Origin: Dirofilaria immitis
Taxonomy: Eukaryota; Nematoda; Chromadorea; Rhabditida; Onchocercidae
DNA length: 64,000 nucleotides
NCBI GenBank assembly: GCA_024305405.1
Contig: JAKNDB010000092.1
Location: 1-64,000, forward strand
Direction of reading: 5' to 3'
How positions within the stretch are numbered: the first letter of the stretch is position 1; every line of letters starts with the position of its first letter. Both the position numbers and the translations under genes were made by a program. This document shows positions 35,361-48,400 of the stretch, in pieces. Under the pieces are notes generated by a model. It was not told where the DNA came from, did not search any database, and worked only from the letters and a program-made list of their open reading frames with translations.

Positions 35361-37514
35361 TGAAAAATTATAGAACAAAATTTAAGATTTAAATTATACA
35401 ATAATCGATTTATCGATTTATTATAATTGAAAATAAAAAAAGGAATGATTTAGTTTACTTACATATATACATATGTATACGATCACAGCGATATACCTTT
35501 CTTAGAATAAATAAATAAAAATTTTGAATGAGAGAGAAAATTTTGCATACGTTACGAACAGTGTAAACAAAACATAGCAAACATTTGACGCAATTAATAA
35601 AAAAATGATTTCTTTTTCTCCATAATTTTTGCTTTTTCATTTCTTTTCTTGTCAATTTTTAGCTTTATTATGTCATAAATTCTAATTACTAATTTAAACA
35701 ATGCAATGTCATTTATTATTGTAACTTTGGCAAGAAAATAAATTTAAAAAAAACAATTTCGTTGCAATTAGTTAATTAATCTTTTTCTCAATTTTGATAA
35801 TATGCGATAGAATATATTGGGTATTTTTTTGAAAGAAATGATTTGAAGTGATTTGGCATTAGCAAATATTATAAAAATCAAATATTTAATACCTTTAGAA
35901 ATTTTCTTACTTGGTAATTATTCGTTATGAATCCATATATCTCGTTAATTATTAATATTCTACTAATGGAAAGTATAAATATGGAACACTGGAATTAATG
36001 GATCATAGAAATCGAAAGTGTTTAAAAGATTATTTAATTGGATCGTTATAAATTATTATGATTTATTGAGAATCTAGAGGATATTACAAAAGATTACTGT
36101 AAAAATTAACTTTTGATAATATTATACTCTAATTTGATATGAACGTTAATCGATAGAAATTATTCCCATAAAACTAATTAGATTAAAATATTAAAAAGGA
36201 TTTAAAATTTGAAAGAAAATAAGTTTTATAAAATATATTTGAATGAAAAGAATGAAATATCGCGTATAATTGTTTATTAAATATAAAATCTTTTTGAAAA
36301 CTTAGGAGTTCATAAATCGAAAACAAAAAGTAAAAACATTTTAGAAAATTAAATTTTTGTTATTCTTTTTCTTTGCCTACAAATTTTTTTCATAATTTTG
36401 TTTTGGAAACTAATTTCTTTAAAGTATGTTAACTTGGTCATAATTTTTTTGAAAGTCAATTTCCCAAAATAAATCAACTTGGCCATAATTTTCATTTAAA
36501 AATCAATTTCTTCAAAGTAAATCACTAGGTCTCCATTTTCTCCACATTTTTCATCCTAATAAATTAATTCTTTTTTGTTTTTCATTTCCTCATAAAAAAT
36601 GGCCAAGTGCTAGTCTGAAATTGCTATAGCATTCCATTACATTGATTTGAAAAGATTTGATTAGCTGCAATAAAGCATGAGATAAGAAGCGATAAAAATA
36701 TCATGAATAAATTGAACATTTCGTCGAGATTTATTCGAGAGAAATAAAGAAAGAACAATTACTTATATTTTAATCTTTGTTTTTGAATAAGGGAAAATTT
36801 TAATTTGAATTATCATTTATGTATAAATAAAAGATATCATTCTAAAAACGACAGATTTTTATGTAATAAATAAAAGTTGAATATCGATTGAAATTTAAGC
36901 TTTAGAAAAATAAACATTTTATAATCAGCTATATTTGCCGAAATGACAGTTTAATTGATATGATACGGAATAATTAAAATGAACAGATTCGACAGTTACA
37001 TTTTCAGGAAGACGAATGCCAGTTAATCATCATAATTGTATGCTATGACTTGGAAAAATATATTTTATATAAAGCGACTATTTTTGATATATTTGAATTA
37101 ATTATCAATATATATGAAATTTGGTTACCTTTTATCATTCTGAGGATTATCAGTCTTATATCAGTCCAGGAATTATTGATAGTTTATGAATGTTTATATT
37201 ATAATTGATTCATATGCTCTGATCGTTTAATTATGATCAGAGTTAATCGAAATTTTTTCAAACAATTTATCGCTTTCCATTCTTTGTTTTTTTTAACTTT
37301 CTCATGGGATTTAAAATTAGACAAATTTTTAGAAGTATTTGAAATATGTATCACGAGTCATATCGTATATCACATAGTTTTTTTATATATATCATTTAAT
37401 AAACGTATGTCTGTAAAAATATTACGGATTTCTTGCAGCGAATTTTTCCTCAGCAGATAGTTCACATGCATCACTTGACGAACACATATCCTGTGGAAGT
37501 TATTACAGACTTTC
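35361..37514. other. AT-rich intergenic DNA
   Basis: No supported gene. The phrase aactt/aggtc-cataatttt followed by caatttc recurs loosely at 36425-36530. Ends at the border of the first decayed LTR. Confidence 0.45.
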
Positions 37515-38045
37515 CCTGTCGTGAAAAAACGACGAAACTTTTTTTCCCTTGGTATGGGACAGCGATTGATATTTCACAGACAGTTATCTACGGAAAGATT
37601 AATGGCATGGATTAACGGTTTTTCGAATCGCTTCTTCCGGCAGGAGGGAGTTTTGCTTCCACTAGCTGTAAGATTTCGACCCGTAGACCGACCTTTACCA
37701 TTGACATCTTATTCATCAAACCCTCTGACTGGTAATGCACTATCTATGTGCTCTTCTTTGGCAGGGTACAGGAGGAGGATATTAATCTGAGATACATGTG
37801 ATAAAGAAGTAAACTATATAGACATACACTGGATAAATCAATGCACATCATGCTATATAGAAAAGAGTGAACCGGTTGGAAAAAATGAGTCCATTTTTCC
37901 CACATTTAGCTACATTTGCCGACGAAGCAAACAGAATATAATGGCAGCAAAAGTGTTTGTAAGCGATGACAATCAATAATATTCTGACAATGAATAGATG
38001 ACAGAAATTAAATTTAACATCAACTAAAGACGATGAAAAGCAGCC
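37515..38045 (-). repeat. Truncated LTR of the older BEL/Pao family
   Basis: Colinear with the LTR at 44690-45289 (for example gataaagaagta..ctat.tagacatac and tttgtaagcgatgac). It lacks roughly the first 70 bp including TGTCGGG and runs directly into gag zinc-knuckle sequence of opposite sense. Confidence 0.7.
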
Positions 38046-39360
38046 TAATGCAGGTAGTCAAAGAGCGAACACAGGTTCGAAAAAAGTGACAATTCGAAAA
38101 TCTGGGAGATGCTATATCTTTTGTAGCAAACAACATTGGAATCACGATTGTTAAGTATATCTTGCTCTCGAGCAACGAGTGGAACGTCTGGGAGTAATTA
38201 ACGAATGCCTCAATTGTCTTTCATCAATATATGCGACCAAATATTGCAATAAGAAGAAACGAAAACGTTTTCATTCTAAAGGTCCACACAGTATGCATTG
38301 TGCCAAATCAAATACAACAATGGCGTAGGAATGATGAACCGATCAATCAGAAGACAAATCCATCAACCTCGATTAATTCAGTAACAAGAGGAATGGATAA
38401 AGACTGAACGAAGTTGAATGAATTCTAATTAAGTGTATGATTTGTAAGCGATGGGCCACCAAACCATTCAAGCTACCAGTTATGTCAATCTTCTATGAAA
38501 TCGTGTCAAAAGCTCCAGAACTTTTGCAGAATCTATCAAAAATGATGGTGACATAACCAAAAGGTGGATAGCTCTCTTCACGTGCTTTATAAGGAGGGCG
38601 ATGCATTTAGAACTAGTAGGCAACCTTTCCACATACCACAAAGGTTCATTGCCGATGTCCTAAATCACTTTTAAGCGACGATGCAATTCAATTTTAACTA
38701 ATTCTCAAAGCATTATGGAGCAGGTTATCAAACTAACGAATTTCCTAGCGAAAAGCAGAGTGTTTTTGAGTTACCAAGAGTACTATGTGTCATCGAAAAC
38801 CGAAACATGTAAATAGTTATATATAGATAGAAATGTTAAAAAATATTGAAGCAAATAGCGCGCCAAATTATGAGATCATTAAGCTGAAAGTATAAAGATA
38901 TGAAGATGTTCTCAATCAAAGCATTTTATTTACTTACCGGTCAACAAAATGCGACGGCCTCGTCTGGGATCGACAAGTCGAAAGATATATAAGGAGGAGA
39001 TTGCGGTTTAATTATCCAGGTTTGAAGAACAATTCCACAACGACATCTCGACGGTCAAGTGGGATCAGTTATCGATGACACTCAAATTCAACTCGGAGGT
39101 CAGGCGGGAACAATTAATCCGACAACTGAAATTTGGTCCGAGAGTCGCAGTTCAGTACAGTCCGACGCAATCCAACAGTTCGGTAGCGGTAGTTCGACGT
39201 AATTCGACAGAAACAACAATTTCGACGACAATCCGGCGTAACAGGTAATAATGCCGATGATGGAAATTGAAGAGATGCACAATGCCCAACCGCTAACTTA
39301 AATTTTGATGATTATGTAATCATTCGCTCGACTAATATTATCTCCCTAATGCTCCTTTGA
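37891..39360 (+). repeat. Left arm of a 1.47 kb inverted repeat
   Basis: Pairs with 42236-43704; coordinate sums stay at 81595-81596 over the whole length, so there is at most about one net indel. Long sampled stretches (for example 38880-39045) are identical to the reverse complement of the partner. Contents, plus sense: LTR fragment, gag zinc knuckles (GRCYIFCSKQHWNHDC; ECLNCLSSIYATKYC), integrase start (CMICKRWATKPFKLPVM), an LTR-like GC-richer insert, and integrase again (MEIEEMHNAQPLT). Confidence 0.9.
38800..39243 (-). mobile_element. LTR-like insert within the left arm
   Basis: A segment far richer in G+C than its surroundings interrupts the integrase relic. On the minus strand it begins TGTTACGCCGGATTGTCGTC (39243 downward), and contains a TATA-like cttatatatc near 38985 and a polyadenylation-like aataaaatg near 38930, as expected for a Ty3/gypsy-type solo LTR. 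Its far end and target duplication could not be fixed. The same insert occurs in the right arm, so it predates the inverted duplication. Confidence 0.45.
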
Positions 39361-39369
39361 TTGTGCTGA

Positions 39370-41500
39370 TTGCTGATGATGACAAATCAAAAATACTTAT
39401 CAGGGTTGAGTATTTCTTCAAGTTCATTCAGCTAACAAAGGCGCAAAATTTTAAATCGAGATTTTCCCTACTTCATGCAAAATTTGGGCCGCTTTTAGCA
39501 AGTAGGGGATATATGAACGAAATCCCAAATTCTTATTCATTCAAAGTCGGGTCAACATGTACTGTTTGTGTGATCAGTTCAAGTTTAGATCAATTCTGGA
39601 AACTAGAGTTCATAAATATTTAAGAACAGCCTGACGCCAAAATGACGAGAAAGCGTTAGAACATTTCAAGAGAAGCATTTCCAAATTAAATGAAGAGTAC
39701 CAAGTCTGTTAGCCGTGGAAATTAACGAAGTTCAAGTTGAAAAGCAATTATGATTTATGCGTCGATCGCTTAAAGATACTAAGAAACGACTAAGACAAAT
39801 GAAGCACAAAAATAATGAAACAATGGAATCAACTCAGAAATAATCGAAAATGTTCACCTGGACATGGGTCAAGGAAATACGACTTATTATCGCACTGCGA
39901 AGTTACAGCTGCAAACCTTTAACAAAATTTAGAATTGTCCTCATACCTTAAACGTATGAGGAGCTTGAACGAAATTCTCTATTATGGACATGTCATGCGC
40001 CCAGATTTAGTGGGAATATTACTACGCTTTTGAAAGATGAAGAAAGTAGTTATTGTTGACGCAGAAAAGGCATTCTTACAACTAAAACTCCATCCATCAG
40101 ACAGAAAATGTACCCGATTCCTCTGATTAAAAGATATTCATGGTTCAGAGCATCTGAAGTGTTATCGTTTCAAAAGGGTTCCTTCTGAAATGATATCGTC
40201 GGCAGCGACTCTCAGCCATCACTTAGCAGTGAATACAGCTAAGCTTTGTGGAAATATGGCAAAAATCTATCTTTGATGATCCAGTAAAAGAGAATTCCTG
40301 TCAAACGACGAGAACTTCAACAAAAAAAATACCCGAACAAGATTGAGCGGATATTGGAGAGAAGAAAATCTTTGGTATTACTTGGGATTATGTTAGAGAT
40401 ATCCAGTAGCTCGAAGACTATAGAAACGAACTAACGAAGAGGGCAATTCTGCAATTTTTCGCCTCTCAGTATGACCCATTAGAATTTGTTGCTACAAAAT
40501 CTATGGAAAAAAATAATGCTTGATATCAATCAAAAAGCGTGGAATGCCAATATATGGGATATCAACATACATAAAAGAACTTCAGCAATGCACAACAAGT
40601 TCCTCAACTAAATGCGAGTCCATGTCTTTACAGATGCATTAAGCGTGGCATATTTTGCCACTGTTATGCTTATGAAGCCGTAGAATTCAAGAAATAGTAA
40701 CATCCTTAATATTTACTAAATCCCGGATTGCACAGATTAAAGGTATTATCATACCTCGATTGGAGCTATTATCGATACTGATCGGGGTGTGAGCAGCGCA
40801 TTTTGCCACTGTGTAATTTGAATTGGAAAAGATACCGATAACGTTACCGTCCAATGAGAAGTGCGCACGGCACTAGTCAAAAACTATTCCAGACTATTAT
40901 CGAACTTTGTAAAAAATGAGTAGAGAAAATACGAAGAACGAATTTTTTATACCGATACATCGTTAATACTGCAACAAAGAGATTATCTCTAAGAAAACTT
41001 GGAACGTATGAGCCATGGTGAATAGGACTCTCATGGCTTAAAAACGAAGCGAGAATTTGATTTCAAGAAAAAGATCGAAGAAGAAAAAACTATAGCGAAA
41101 TTACAACTCATATGAAGGTTTTAAACTTATAGATGAAATTCGTTTCAGTAAATGGCTTGTATTAAGAACGACTGTATGAGTTTTTAAGTTCATAAAAATT
41201 ACGGCGAAAAGAAATATCGAGTGGCTAAAAACACTATAAACTGAGAAAGATCGATTAACAAGTGAAGACTGTAATTTGGCAGAATGGGTTCTAATTGACA
41301 AGCATAAGCCGGTCATGGAAGAAGAAAAGGAGAACTGGAATTTATAGTTATGATGAAAAAATTTATAGAAATCCCACAGTTAATTAGAAAACTCAGAATT
41401 GAAAAAGGCAGGAAACATCTTGTTTACGTTCCAAGATGCAATACAATAATCGAATTCTTTATACGACAATATCATGATGACTTACTCCATCCGGAAAAAG
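39370..41500 (+). pseudogene. Decayed BEL/Pao pol (protease, RT, RNase H, integrase start)
   Basis: Plus-strand relic with recognisable landmarks in order: the protease tail (ILIRVEYFFKF; LDQFWKLEFINI), a linker (KLTKFKLKSNYDLCVDRLKI), the RT block VVIVDAEKAFLQLKLHPSDR (40045-40110), the A17/RNase H start (VFTDALSVAYF near 40625), and the integrase zinc-binding region (HLVYVPRCNTIIEFFIRQYH, 41418-41480). Stops and frame shifts are frequent (for example TGA after CTRFL), beyond what homopolymer error would explain. This is the portion missing from the 20.5-26.7 kb element, but from a different, older family. Confidence 0.75.
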
Positions 41501-41717
41501 ATCTTTTTCCTACATTTAGCTACATTTGTTGATATACGTAAAAGGAAGCAAACAGCATACAATGGCGATGAAAATGTAAGCGATAACAATCGATAATATT
41601 CTGGCAGTGAAAATATGATAAAAATTAAATTTAATATCAATTAAAAGCTATGAAAAGCAACTTCTTAACCTGAGTGTCAAATATGGATCACACAATTTCT
41701 TCAGGTTTCCCGACACT
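41500..41717 (-). repeat. Partial LTR (3' LTR of the minus-sense relic)
   Basis: Read on the minus strand it begins with TGTCGGGAAACCTGAAG at 41715 and follows the LTR at 45289 for about 210 bp, then stops inside it. The integrase C-terminal relic of the same sense abuts its start, as expected for a 3' LTR. Confidence 0.65.
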
Positions 41718-41729
41718 CGGACCAAGGAA

Positions 41730-43260
41730 CACTGCATCGTAATGAGTGGGTTGAGTCTCGCTATTGTCTTATCGCATTCCTATCGCATTTCTCGTTCTGT
41801 AATATATTCCTTTTGTCCTGTTCCTTGTGCTTCTTTTTCGAACACCGGCGATTGATTTTTTGAATTGGAGTCCATCATTAATTTGCAGAGGATATAAAAC
41901 ATTTAGTGGTATGATGAAAAATTTGCAATGTCAAATTTCTATTATAGCCTTGCTAGCTTACCCATCCTTTCCTTTCTAAACTTTCTTGATTTTGACTATT
42001 TTCTACATACCAAAGAAACTTCTGATTCATTTACTAACACTATTTCTTCTTCGTTCAGCATTATAATTTCTACATTTCCGGGAGAAACGTGTTCTCTTTG
42101 AATTCTCTCTCTGTGGATCGCTAAATTTCATTTGTCCACGTTTCCTAAAATGTATCTAATTTTCAAATCTTTCTTTGTTACATAGTTTATGATGAATAAA
42201 TCCTTCTTACTCATCATAGTTGGGAAACAATGTGATCAAAAAAGCATTCGGGAGATAATATTAGTCGAGCGAATGATTACATAATCATCAAAATTTAAGT
42301 TAGCGGTTGGGCATTGTGCATCTCTTCAATTTCCATCATCGGCATTATTACCTGTTACGCCGGATTGTCGTCGAAATTGTTGTTTCTGTCGAATTACGTC
42401 GAACTACCGCTACCGAACTGTTGGATTGCGTCGGACTGTACTGAACTGCGACCCTCGGACCAAATTTCAGTTGTCGGATTAATTGTTCCCGCCTGACCTC
42501 CGAGTTGAATTTGAGTGTCATCGATAACTGATCCCACTTGACCGTCGAGATGTCGTTGTGGAATTGTTCTTCAAACCTGGATAATTAAACCGCAATCTCC
42601 TCCTTATATATCTTTCGACTTGTCGATCCCAGACGAGGCCGTCGCATTTTGTTGACCGGTAAGTAAATAAAATGCTTTGATTGAGAACATCTTCATATCT
42701 TTATACTTTCAGCTTAATGATCTCATAATTTGGCGCGCTATTTGCTTCAATATTTTTTAACATTTCTATCTATATATAACTATTTACATGTTTCGGTTTT
42801 CGATGACACATAGTACTCTTGGTAACTCAAAAACACTCTGCTTTTCGCTAGGAAATTCGTTAGTTTGATAACCTGCTCCATAATGCTTTGAGAATTAGTT
42901 AAAATTGAATTGCATCGTCGCTTAAAAGTGATTTAGGACATCGGCAATGAACCTTTGTGGTATGTGGAAAGGTTGCCTACTAGTTCTAAATGCATCGCCC
43001 TCCTTATAAAGCACGTGAAGAGAGCTATCCACCTTTTGGTTATGTCACCATCATTTTTGATAGATTCTGCAAAAGTTCTGGAGCTTTTGACACGATTTCA
43101 TAGAAGATTGACATAACTGGTAGCTTGAATGGTTTGGTGGCCCATCGCTTACAAATCATACACTTAATTAGAATTCATTCAACTTCGTTCAGTCTTTATC
43201 CATTCCTCTTGTTACTGAATTAATCGAGGTTGATGGATTTGTCTTCTGATTGATCGGTTC
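41730..43260 (-). pseudogene. Decayed BEL/Pao integrase, minus sense
   Basis: Homologous to the integrase of the 20.5-26.7 kb element: the C-terminal part at 41870-42230 (matching 22.6-23.0 kb) and the core and zinc-binding part within the right inverted arm (CMICKRWATKPFKL near 43150). Interrupted by many stops and by an LTR-like insert at 42353 to about 42790. Not functional. Confidence 0.7.
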
Positions 43261-43704
43261 ATCATTCCTACGCCATTGTTGTATTTGATTTGGCACAATG
43301 CATACTGTGTGGACCTTTAGAATGAAAACGTTTTCGTTTCTTCTTATTGCAATATTTGGTCGCATATATTGATGAAAGACAATTGAGGCATTCGTTAATT
43401 ACTCCCAGACGTTCCACTCGTTGCTCGAGAGCAAGATATACTTAACAATCGTGATTCCAATGTTGTTTGCTACAAAAGATATAGCATCTCCCAGATTTTC
43501 GAATTGTCACTTTTTCGAACCTGTGTTCGCTCTTTGACTACCTGCATTAGGCTGCTTTTCATCGTCTTTAGTTGATGTTAAATTTAATTTCTGTCATCTA
43601 TTCATTGTCAGAATATTATTGATTGTCATCGCTTACAAACACTTTTGCTGCCATTATATTCTGTTTGCTTCGTCGGCAAATGTAGCTAAATGTGGGAAAA
43701 ATGG
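42236..43704 (-). repeat. Right arm of the 1.47 kb inverted repeat
   Basis: Reverse complement of 37891-39360 with very few substitutions (for example one Leu/Pro difference between the matching 60-codon open frames). The spacer between the arms is about 2.9 kb. The arm ends abruptly at 43704 in the middle of an LTR fragment, where minus-sense gag begins. Confidence 0.9.
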
Positions 43705-44680
43705 TTAATTGCGTTAGGCTGTTTGATAGCAACTAGGACAGATGTTTCTCCTATGGGATCTTATGCAGCCAAAACTTAGCTGAGTTCTTTGTCTTTTATA
43801 GAGACCTGATTTCTGATTACTTCTTGACTTCTTTGGGGTAACCAACCACACTTGTTGTTCCTCTTTCTTCGGTATACTTTGCATTATCCAATTCGGCAGT
43901 CTCTTTTCGACAATATTTTCAGTGTTAGGTTGTTCTAAATTCTCTCCTTGTCTTCTAGCTGTAAAAGACCTTTTAATTGCTTTCAGTCATGGTCTTCCAA
44001 TTTCTTTCGTTCGTTTTGATAGAATTTAATTTCTTATAAAGCAATTTCTCGATAATAAATGATTTTTCGGATTTATTGATTAAAATTTCTCATATAATTT
44101 CGTTAGCAATATTGTTACATCTCGCGGTTAGCAAATTTCGCCTCTTAGAGAGGAAAGTAGGTAATTTAATTTTTGAATGTCTAAAATCGGTTGAACGTGA
44201 AATGAAACCAGTCTAAAATTCTCTCCACAACTTAAGATCACTAATAAACGTTGACAATGGTGGAGTTATGGAATTAGTTCTCATATTCAAACATCACTTA
44301 GTTTTTGGACCCAATGTCATCCTCATGAAGGTTTAGGGCCGTAACATTTTCTCTCCTCATGTTTAATAAAATTAAAATACCTTTCTCCTTGAACGATACT
44401 TCTCTTATTCTTTCTTCTTTTCTGGCGGTGACACTTTATCAATGAATTCCAACAACTTATCATTGATTAAGTCGACCATGCGGATATATTATTCGAAAAT
44501 TTACTTTTTTGTTTGAGAGTCGTTGTTATTTTATGTTGTTGGCACAGTTTCTTGGCAACTGTTCGTTAAAAAGTATTAAATCCAATTCTTTGACATTTTC
44601 GATGTTGTTCGAGCTTTTATTTCGACGGTTCCCTATTTAGAATTAGGCTATCAGATATCTTTCTGGCTCGTGGCACCAGA
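43705..44680 (-). pseudogene. Decayed BEL/Pao gag
   Basis: Minus-strand similarity to the gag of the 20.5-26.7 kb element, for example 44130-44230 against 25700-25830 and 44400-44500 against 26070-26140. Just before the LTR the minus strand reads TGGTGCCACGAGCCAGAAAG, the probable primer-binding region. Many stops. Confidence 0.65.
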
Positions 44681-44689
44681 AATTATCGT

Positions 44690-45289
44690 GCAAAAAACAA
44701 AAAACTTTCTTCTTTGGTATAAGAGAACGAATTGATGTTTCAGAAACAATTATATTTTAAAAGGTTTATTGAATCGAAAGTTACTAATATCGGCGAAATT
44801 ATTCCATTACTAGGGAATAGATTGTTAAGGGTCTTTCCAGTTTCTTCTTTCGTGAGGAAGGAAGGATTTCGTTTCAGCTCGACATAGCATTATAACCTCA
44901 CTAAACAATCCCAAAAAACCCTCTGATTAAAATCTATATTCCTTTGTGGGGCAGGATCTACACAAAGAGTAATCATCTGAGATGAATGAGAGAAAGAAGT
45001 AGGACTATCTATACATACATGCAATAAATCGATGGCATATCATGTCATACACAAAGGAAACAGATAGAAATAAGATACATTTTTTTCACTTGTTATGTAT
45101 AGGAGGAAGTAAACAACATATAATGGCGGCATAAAATGTTTGTAAGCGATGATAATCGATAATTTTCTGGCAGTGAAAATATGACAGAAATTAAATTTAA
45201 CATCAACTGAAGACTATGGAAAGGGACTTCTTAAATCTGAGTATCACTTATAGATCACATAATTTTTCGGGCTTCCCGACACTCCCAGC
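44690..45289 (-). repeat. 5' LTR of the older BEL/Pao family
   Basis: About 600 bp; on the minus strand it starts TGTCGGGAAGCCCGAAAAAT at 45289 and ends near the cacgataa at 44690. It is the longest copy and the reference for the LTR pieces at 8294, 37515 and 41500. Confidence 0.7.
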
Positions 45290-45350
45290 ATATCATTTTC
45301 ATGCACCATTTGATTTTCATGGAAATTATTACGGTTTTCTCAGCACATTG

Positions 45351-45418
45351 TCTACATGTATCTTTTGGTATTTCTCATTAAAATCTACATGTATCTTTTG
45401 GTATTTCTTATTAAAATC
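45351..45418. repeat. Two-copy 34-bp tandem repeat
   Basis: tctacatgtatcttttggta occurs at 45351 and 45385; each copy continues tttct(c/t)attaaaa. Non-coding. Confidence 0.9.
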
Positions 45419-48400
45419 ACGATATCCCTCCCAATGTCGCTTCGTCCAGTATTGACCAACAAATAATCACGAAAGTAAGAAATAATAAACTTAATTTAAA
45501 GTACGTTCAAGCCAAATATTTAAATCGATCAAAAATCTTCAATATTCAAATGATTTTAATATTAATTCAAGAGCTATTTTTGCATGCATTTCTTCAAAAA
45601 TTTCAACAAAGATTCTTTCCTCTTTTATCGTAATCTTTCGTCATCATTGTATTTATCACATTTTTGATGTTATCATAAATTTTTACTGTTTCTTATCCTA
45701 TGCAATCCATTCACTTCCCAATTTTCATTGTCGAATTACTATTATTGTCGTCGTTATCATTATCGTTATTGCTATCAATAATTGTAAACTATTATTTATA
45801 AATTGTAAAGGCAGTGTAATTTATATCTCAAATCTCTTCCGATCAAATGATAATTTAAAATTTCAAAAACGGATGTTATAACCTATTTCTCCAAATTAAA
45901 TCAAAATGCGGCAACCGTTAGCGACAATCTCGCTTTTATTTGTGTTTCAAAACATCAATAAAATCGATGAATTCGTCATCCTTTCTTTCTCTTTCTCTGT
46001 CTCCTCTTTCTCTCTTTTTATTGACCATCATCATAAGTGAAAAACTTTCTCCATGTCCAATACGTTAGTCATCGATTATCGCCGAGAAGTTTTCTTCAAA
46101 GAAAAAGAAAAAAAGACAAACGACGAAATTGACTTTTTCTTTCCTATTTTTGCTCATTTTATTATTGCTAAAACAAAATTTTCATTTTTTCAACATTTAA
46201 CTTAATTTGTTATTTCGAAAATTGTCTCAGTTGTTTTAAAACATATAGAATTAAAATTTTATAACACATAATTGCTTGAATATAACAGATTAATTCTTTT
46301 TCTATTGTTTTTACTATTATTATACTTATTTTTATAAAATTATTTTTTTTAAATTTCATAATAATATGTTTTTTCATGGATAATTTTTAAAATTTAAGAA
46401 GTATCAGATATTAGTTCCTTTGCTATTATTACTACTTTCATTATGTCTCTTTAAATAAATATTTTCTTTTTCTTTCATATTATTATTTAATCAGTTACTT
46501 ACTTTTTTGTTTTTATAATTTCGAAAATTTCCTTGCTGTTTTTATCCGAATTCTTAAAGCCAAAATTTTATGCCGGGTAATTAAGAGTTGTTAAAATATA
46601 TATACATGTATCACATTACTGTTACTAACCTACTATGATTTATATTTATTTTCATAAAATTTGAATTTAATTTCCATAATTTTATTCTTAACAATATATA
46701 TGTTTTTTCATTTGTTAATTTTTAAAAACTTAATATTAATTTTATTTATTAAAAATTATTACATTTAACAGATATTTCCATAACTGTTAAACAAACTTTC
46801 TCTTTTTCTTTTCATTAGTTGAAAGAGAAAAAGATTTTTCTTTTTTTTTCGCCATTTTGATATGCTTCAAATTATGTGATTAAATTGAAATAATTATTCA
46901 ACTGAATAGTAGGCGAGAAAACTGAGAAGAAGAAAAATGAATAATCTCGAATTTATCATCCGTTTCCATCGATTTCATCGGTAAATTAGTTTTTGGCAAT
47001 TTTAACAGTAAATTAATCTCCATTTATGGATTTCATTGATAATATTTGGACTGTTATGCCCAAAATAGTTTTGATACATAATTAAGAATTAATCGATGAC
47101 AATGCAACATTTTCATTCATTGAATTTTCAGTAGTAATTGAGTGAAATTATTAAGAATCATTTCTAAAGTGATGGATAATTTTGATTAATCTTTAATTAG
47201 TTTGAATTTGAAATTGTTTGGGAGAGTTTAATAAATCTAAGTAAATCATTTGTAGCATATGAGTTTTATAATTTTTCGCTTTGTATTTTTTCTGTTTTTG
47301 AAGACTGGCAAAAAGAACAGAAATTTTAGAACTTGAAGAACGAAAATGATATTTGGAAAATTGTTTTTATTAGTTTTTATACTTTTAAGCAGTCAATATA
47401 TGCCTGTCTTTGATGCTTGTCTTAATTTTTTTAATATCTAGCAAATATTTTTCAAAAAATTTTTGCTTAAATATTTCGTTCTCTGAAATTTCTTTTTTCA
47501 TTTTCTTGGAATCTAAAATCGATCATTCGTGCGAAAAATTTTCAAAATTTTGAGAACCACTCTAAAATTTCCTTCGTTTTTCTTTTTCTCGAAGCCGAAA
47601 ATCGATCATCTGTAGAGAAAATTTTTGAAACTGTGAGAACTAAAATACCCGATGTCAGTTTTGCACGCTAAAGTTTCTTCTTTGTTTTCTTGAAATTACA
47701 ATTTGAAATTATGATAACTAAATTATCGCAGATGATTATAACTTCTAATATATCTATTTTTTGTGATTATAAGATTATAACTTCTAATATATCTATTTTT
47801 TGTGATTATAATTTAGAATTATACTTGCAAATGCTTAATTGAAGATTTATTTGTCGGACATATCCTAAGTCAATTAACTTTTTCCTATTTTCATCATTCA
47901 GAGATGCTATTTAGTTTCTATCGACATAAATGTATATTAATAGCATATTTTCTTATTTTTCGATTAATAGTTTTTATAGATTGCGCGTCATCGATTTGCA
48001 GGTGCTTGTGTTTTCCCCTTTTTCTTTTCTAATGTCTTCTCTCACCTATAAATATATTTTTTGAAATCTTAGAAGAAAGAAGAGATATAAGAAAGTGAGT
48101 TAAGACAATGAATGGTTATTTTCGAGGAATAAAGTTAGTTTGTAAAAAAGTATTGGAAATAGGAATTCAAAAAAAAAGAAAAGAGATATCCTTGATGAGA
48201 ATGTTTTTCAATTTGATAAGAATTCCAAAATTCATTTTTCAAAACTTTTTCTTTCTTTTTCGTCGACTTCTTCTTTGGCTCTTAAATACGATAATAATAA
48301 TAGTAATAAATTAAAATAAACAGTAAATTATAAATTTATTCAATTAAAGTGTATTTCGATATATAGGTATGATGAGATATAAATAAATTTATCCAAACAT

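Larger units (their letters stand above)
37515..45289. mobile_element. Rearranged cluster of decayed BEL/Pao elements
   Basis: Pieces of at least two related BEL/Pao elements in opposite orientations. LTR, minus sense (37515-38045). Gag zinc-knuckle plus integrase, plus sense (38050-39360). Protease to integrase N-terminus, plus sense (39370-41500). LTR, minus sense (41500-41717). Integrase, minus sense (41730-43260), with gag zinc-knuckle at 43260-43520. LTR fragment, plus sense (43555-43704). Gag, minus sense (43705-44680). LTR, minus sense (44690-45289). All coding segments carry many stops. These elements belong to the same family as the solo LTR at 8.29 kb and differ from the 20.5-26.7 kb element. 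Confidence 0.8.

Noticed and set aside
39370..41500. The RT relic here as the missing RT of the 20.5-26.7 kb element
   Set aside because: It is much more decayed, lies in a different LTR family and is surrounded by that family's LTR pieces.
39100..42496. Two near-identical 60-codon open frames on opposite strands, possible duplicated gene
   Set aside because: They are the same LTR-like insert in the two inverted-repeat arms; no protein features.
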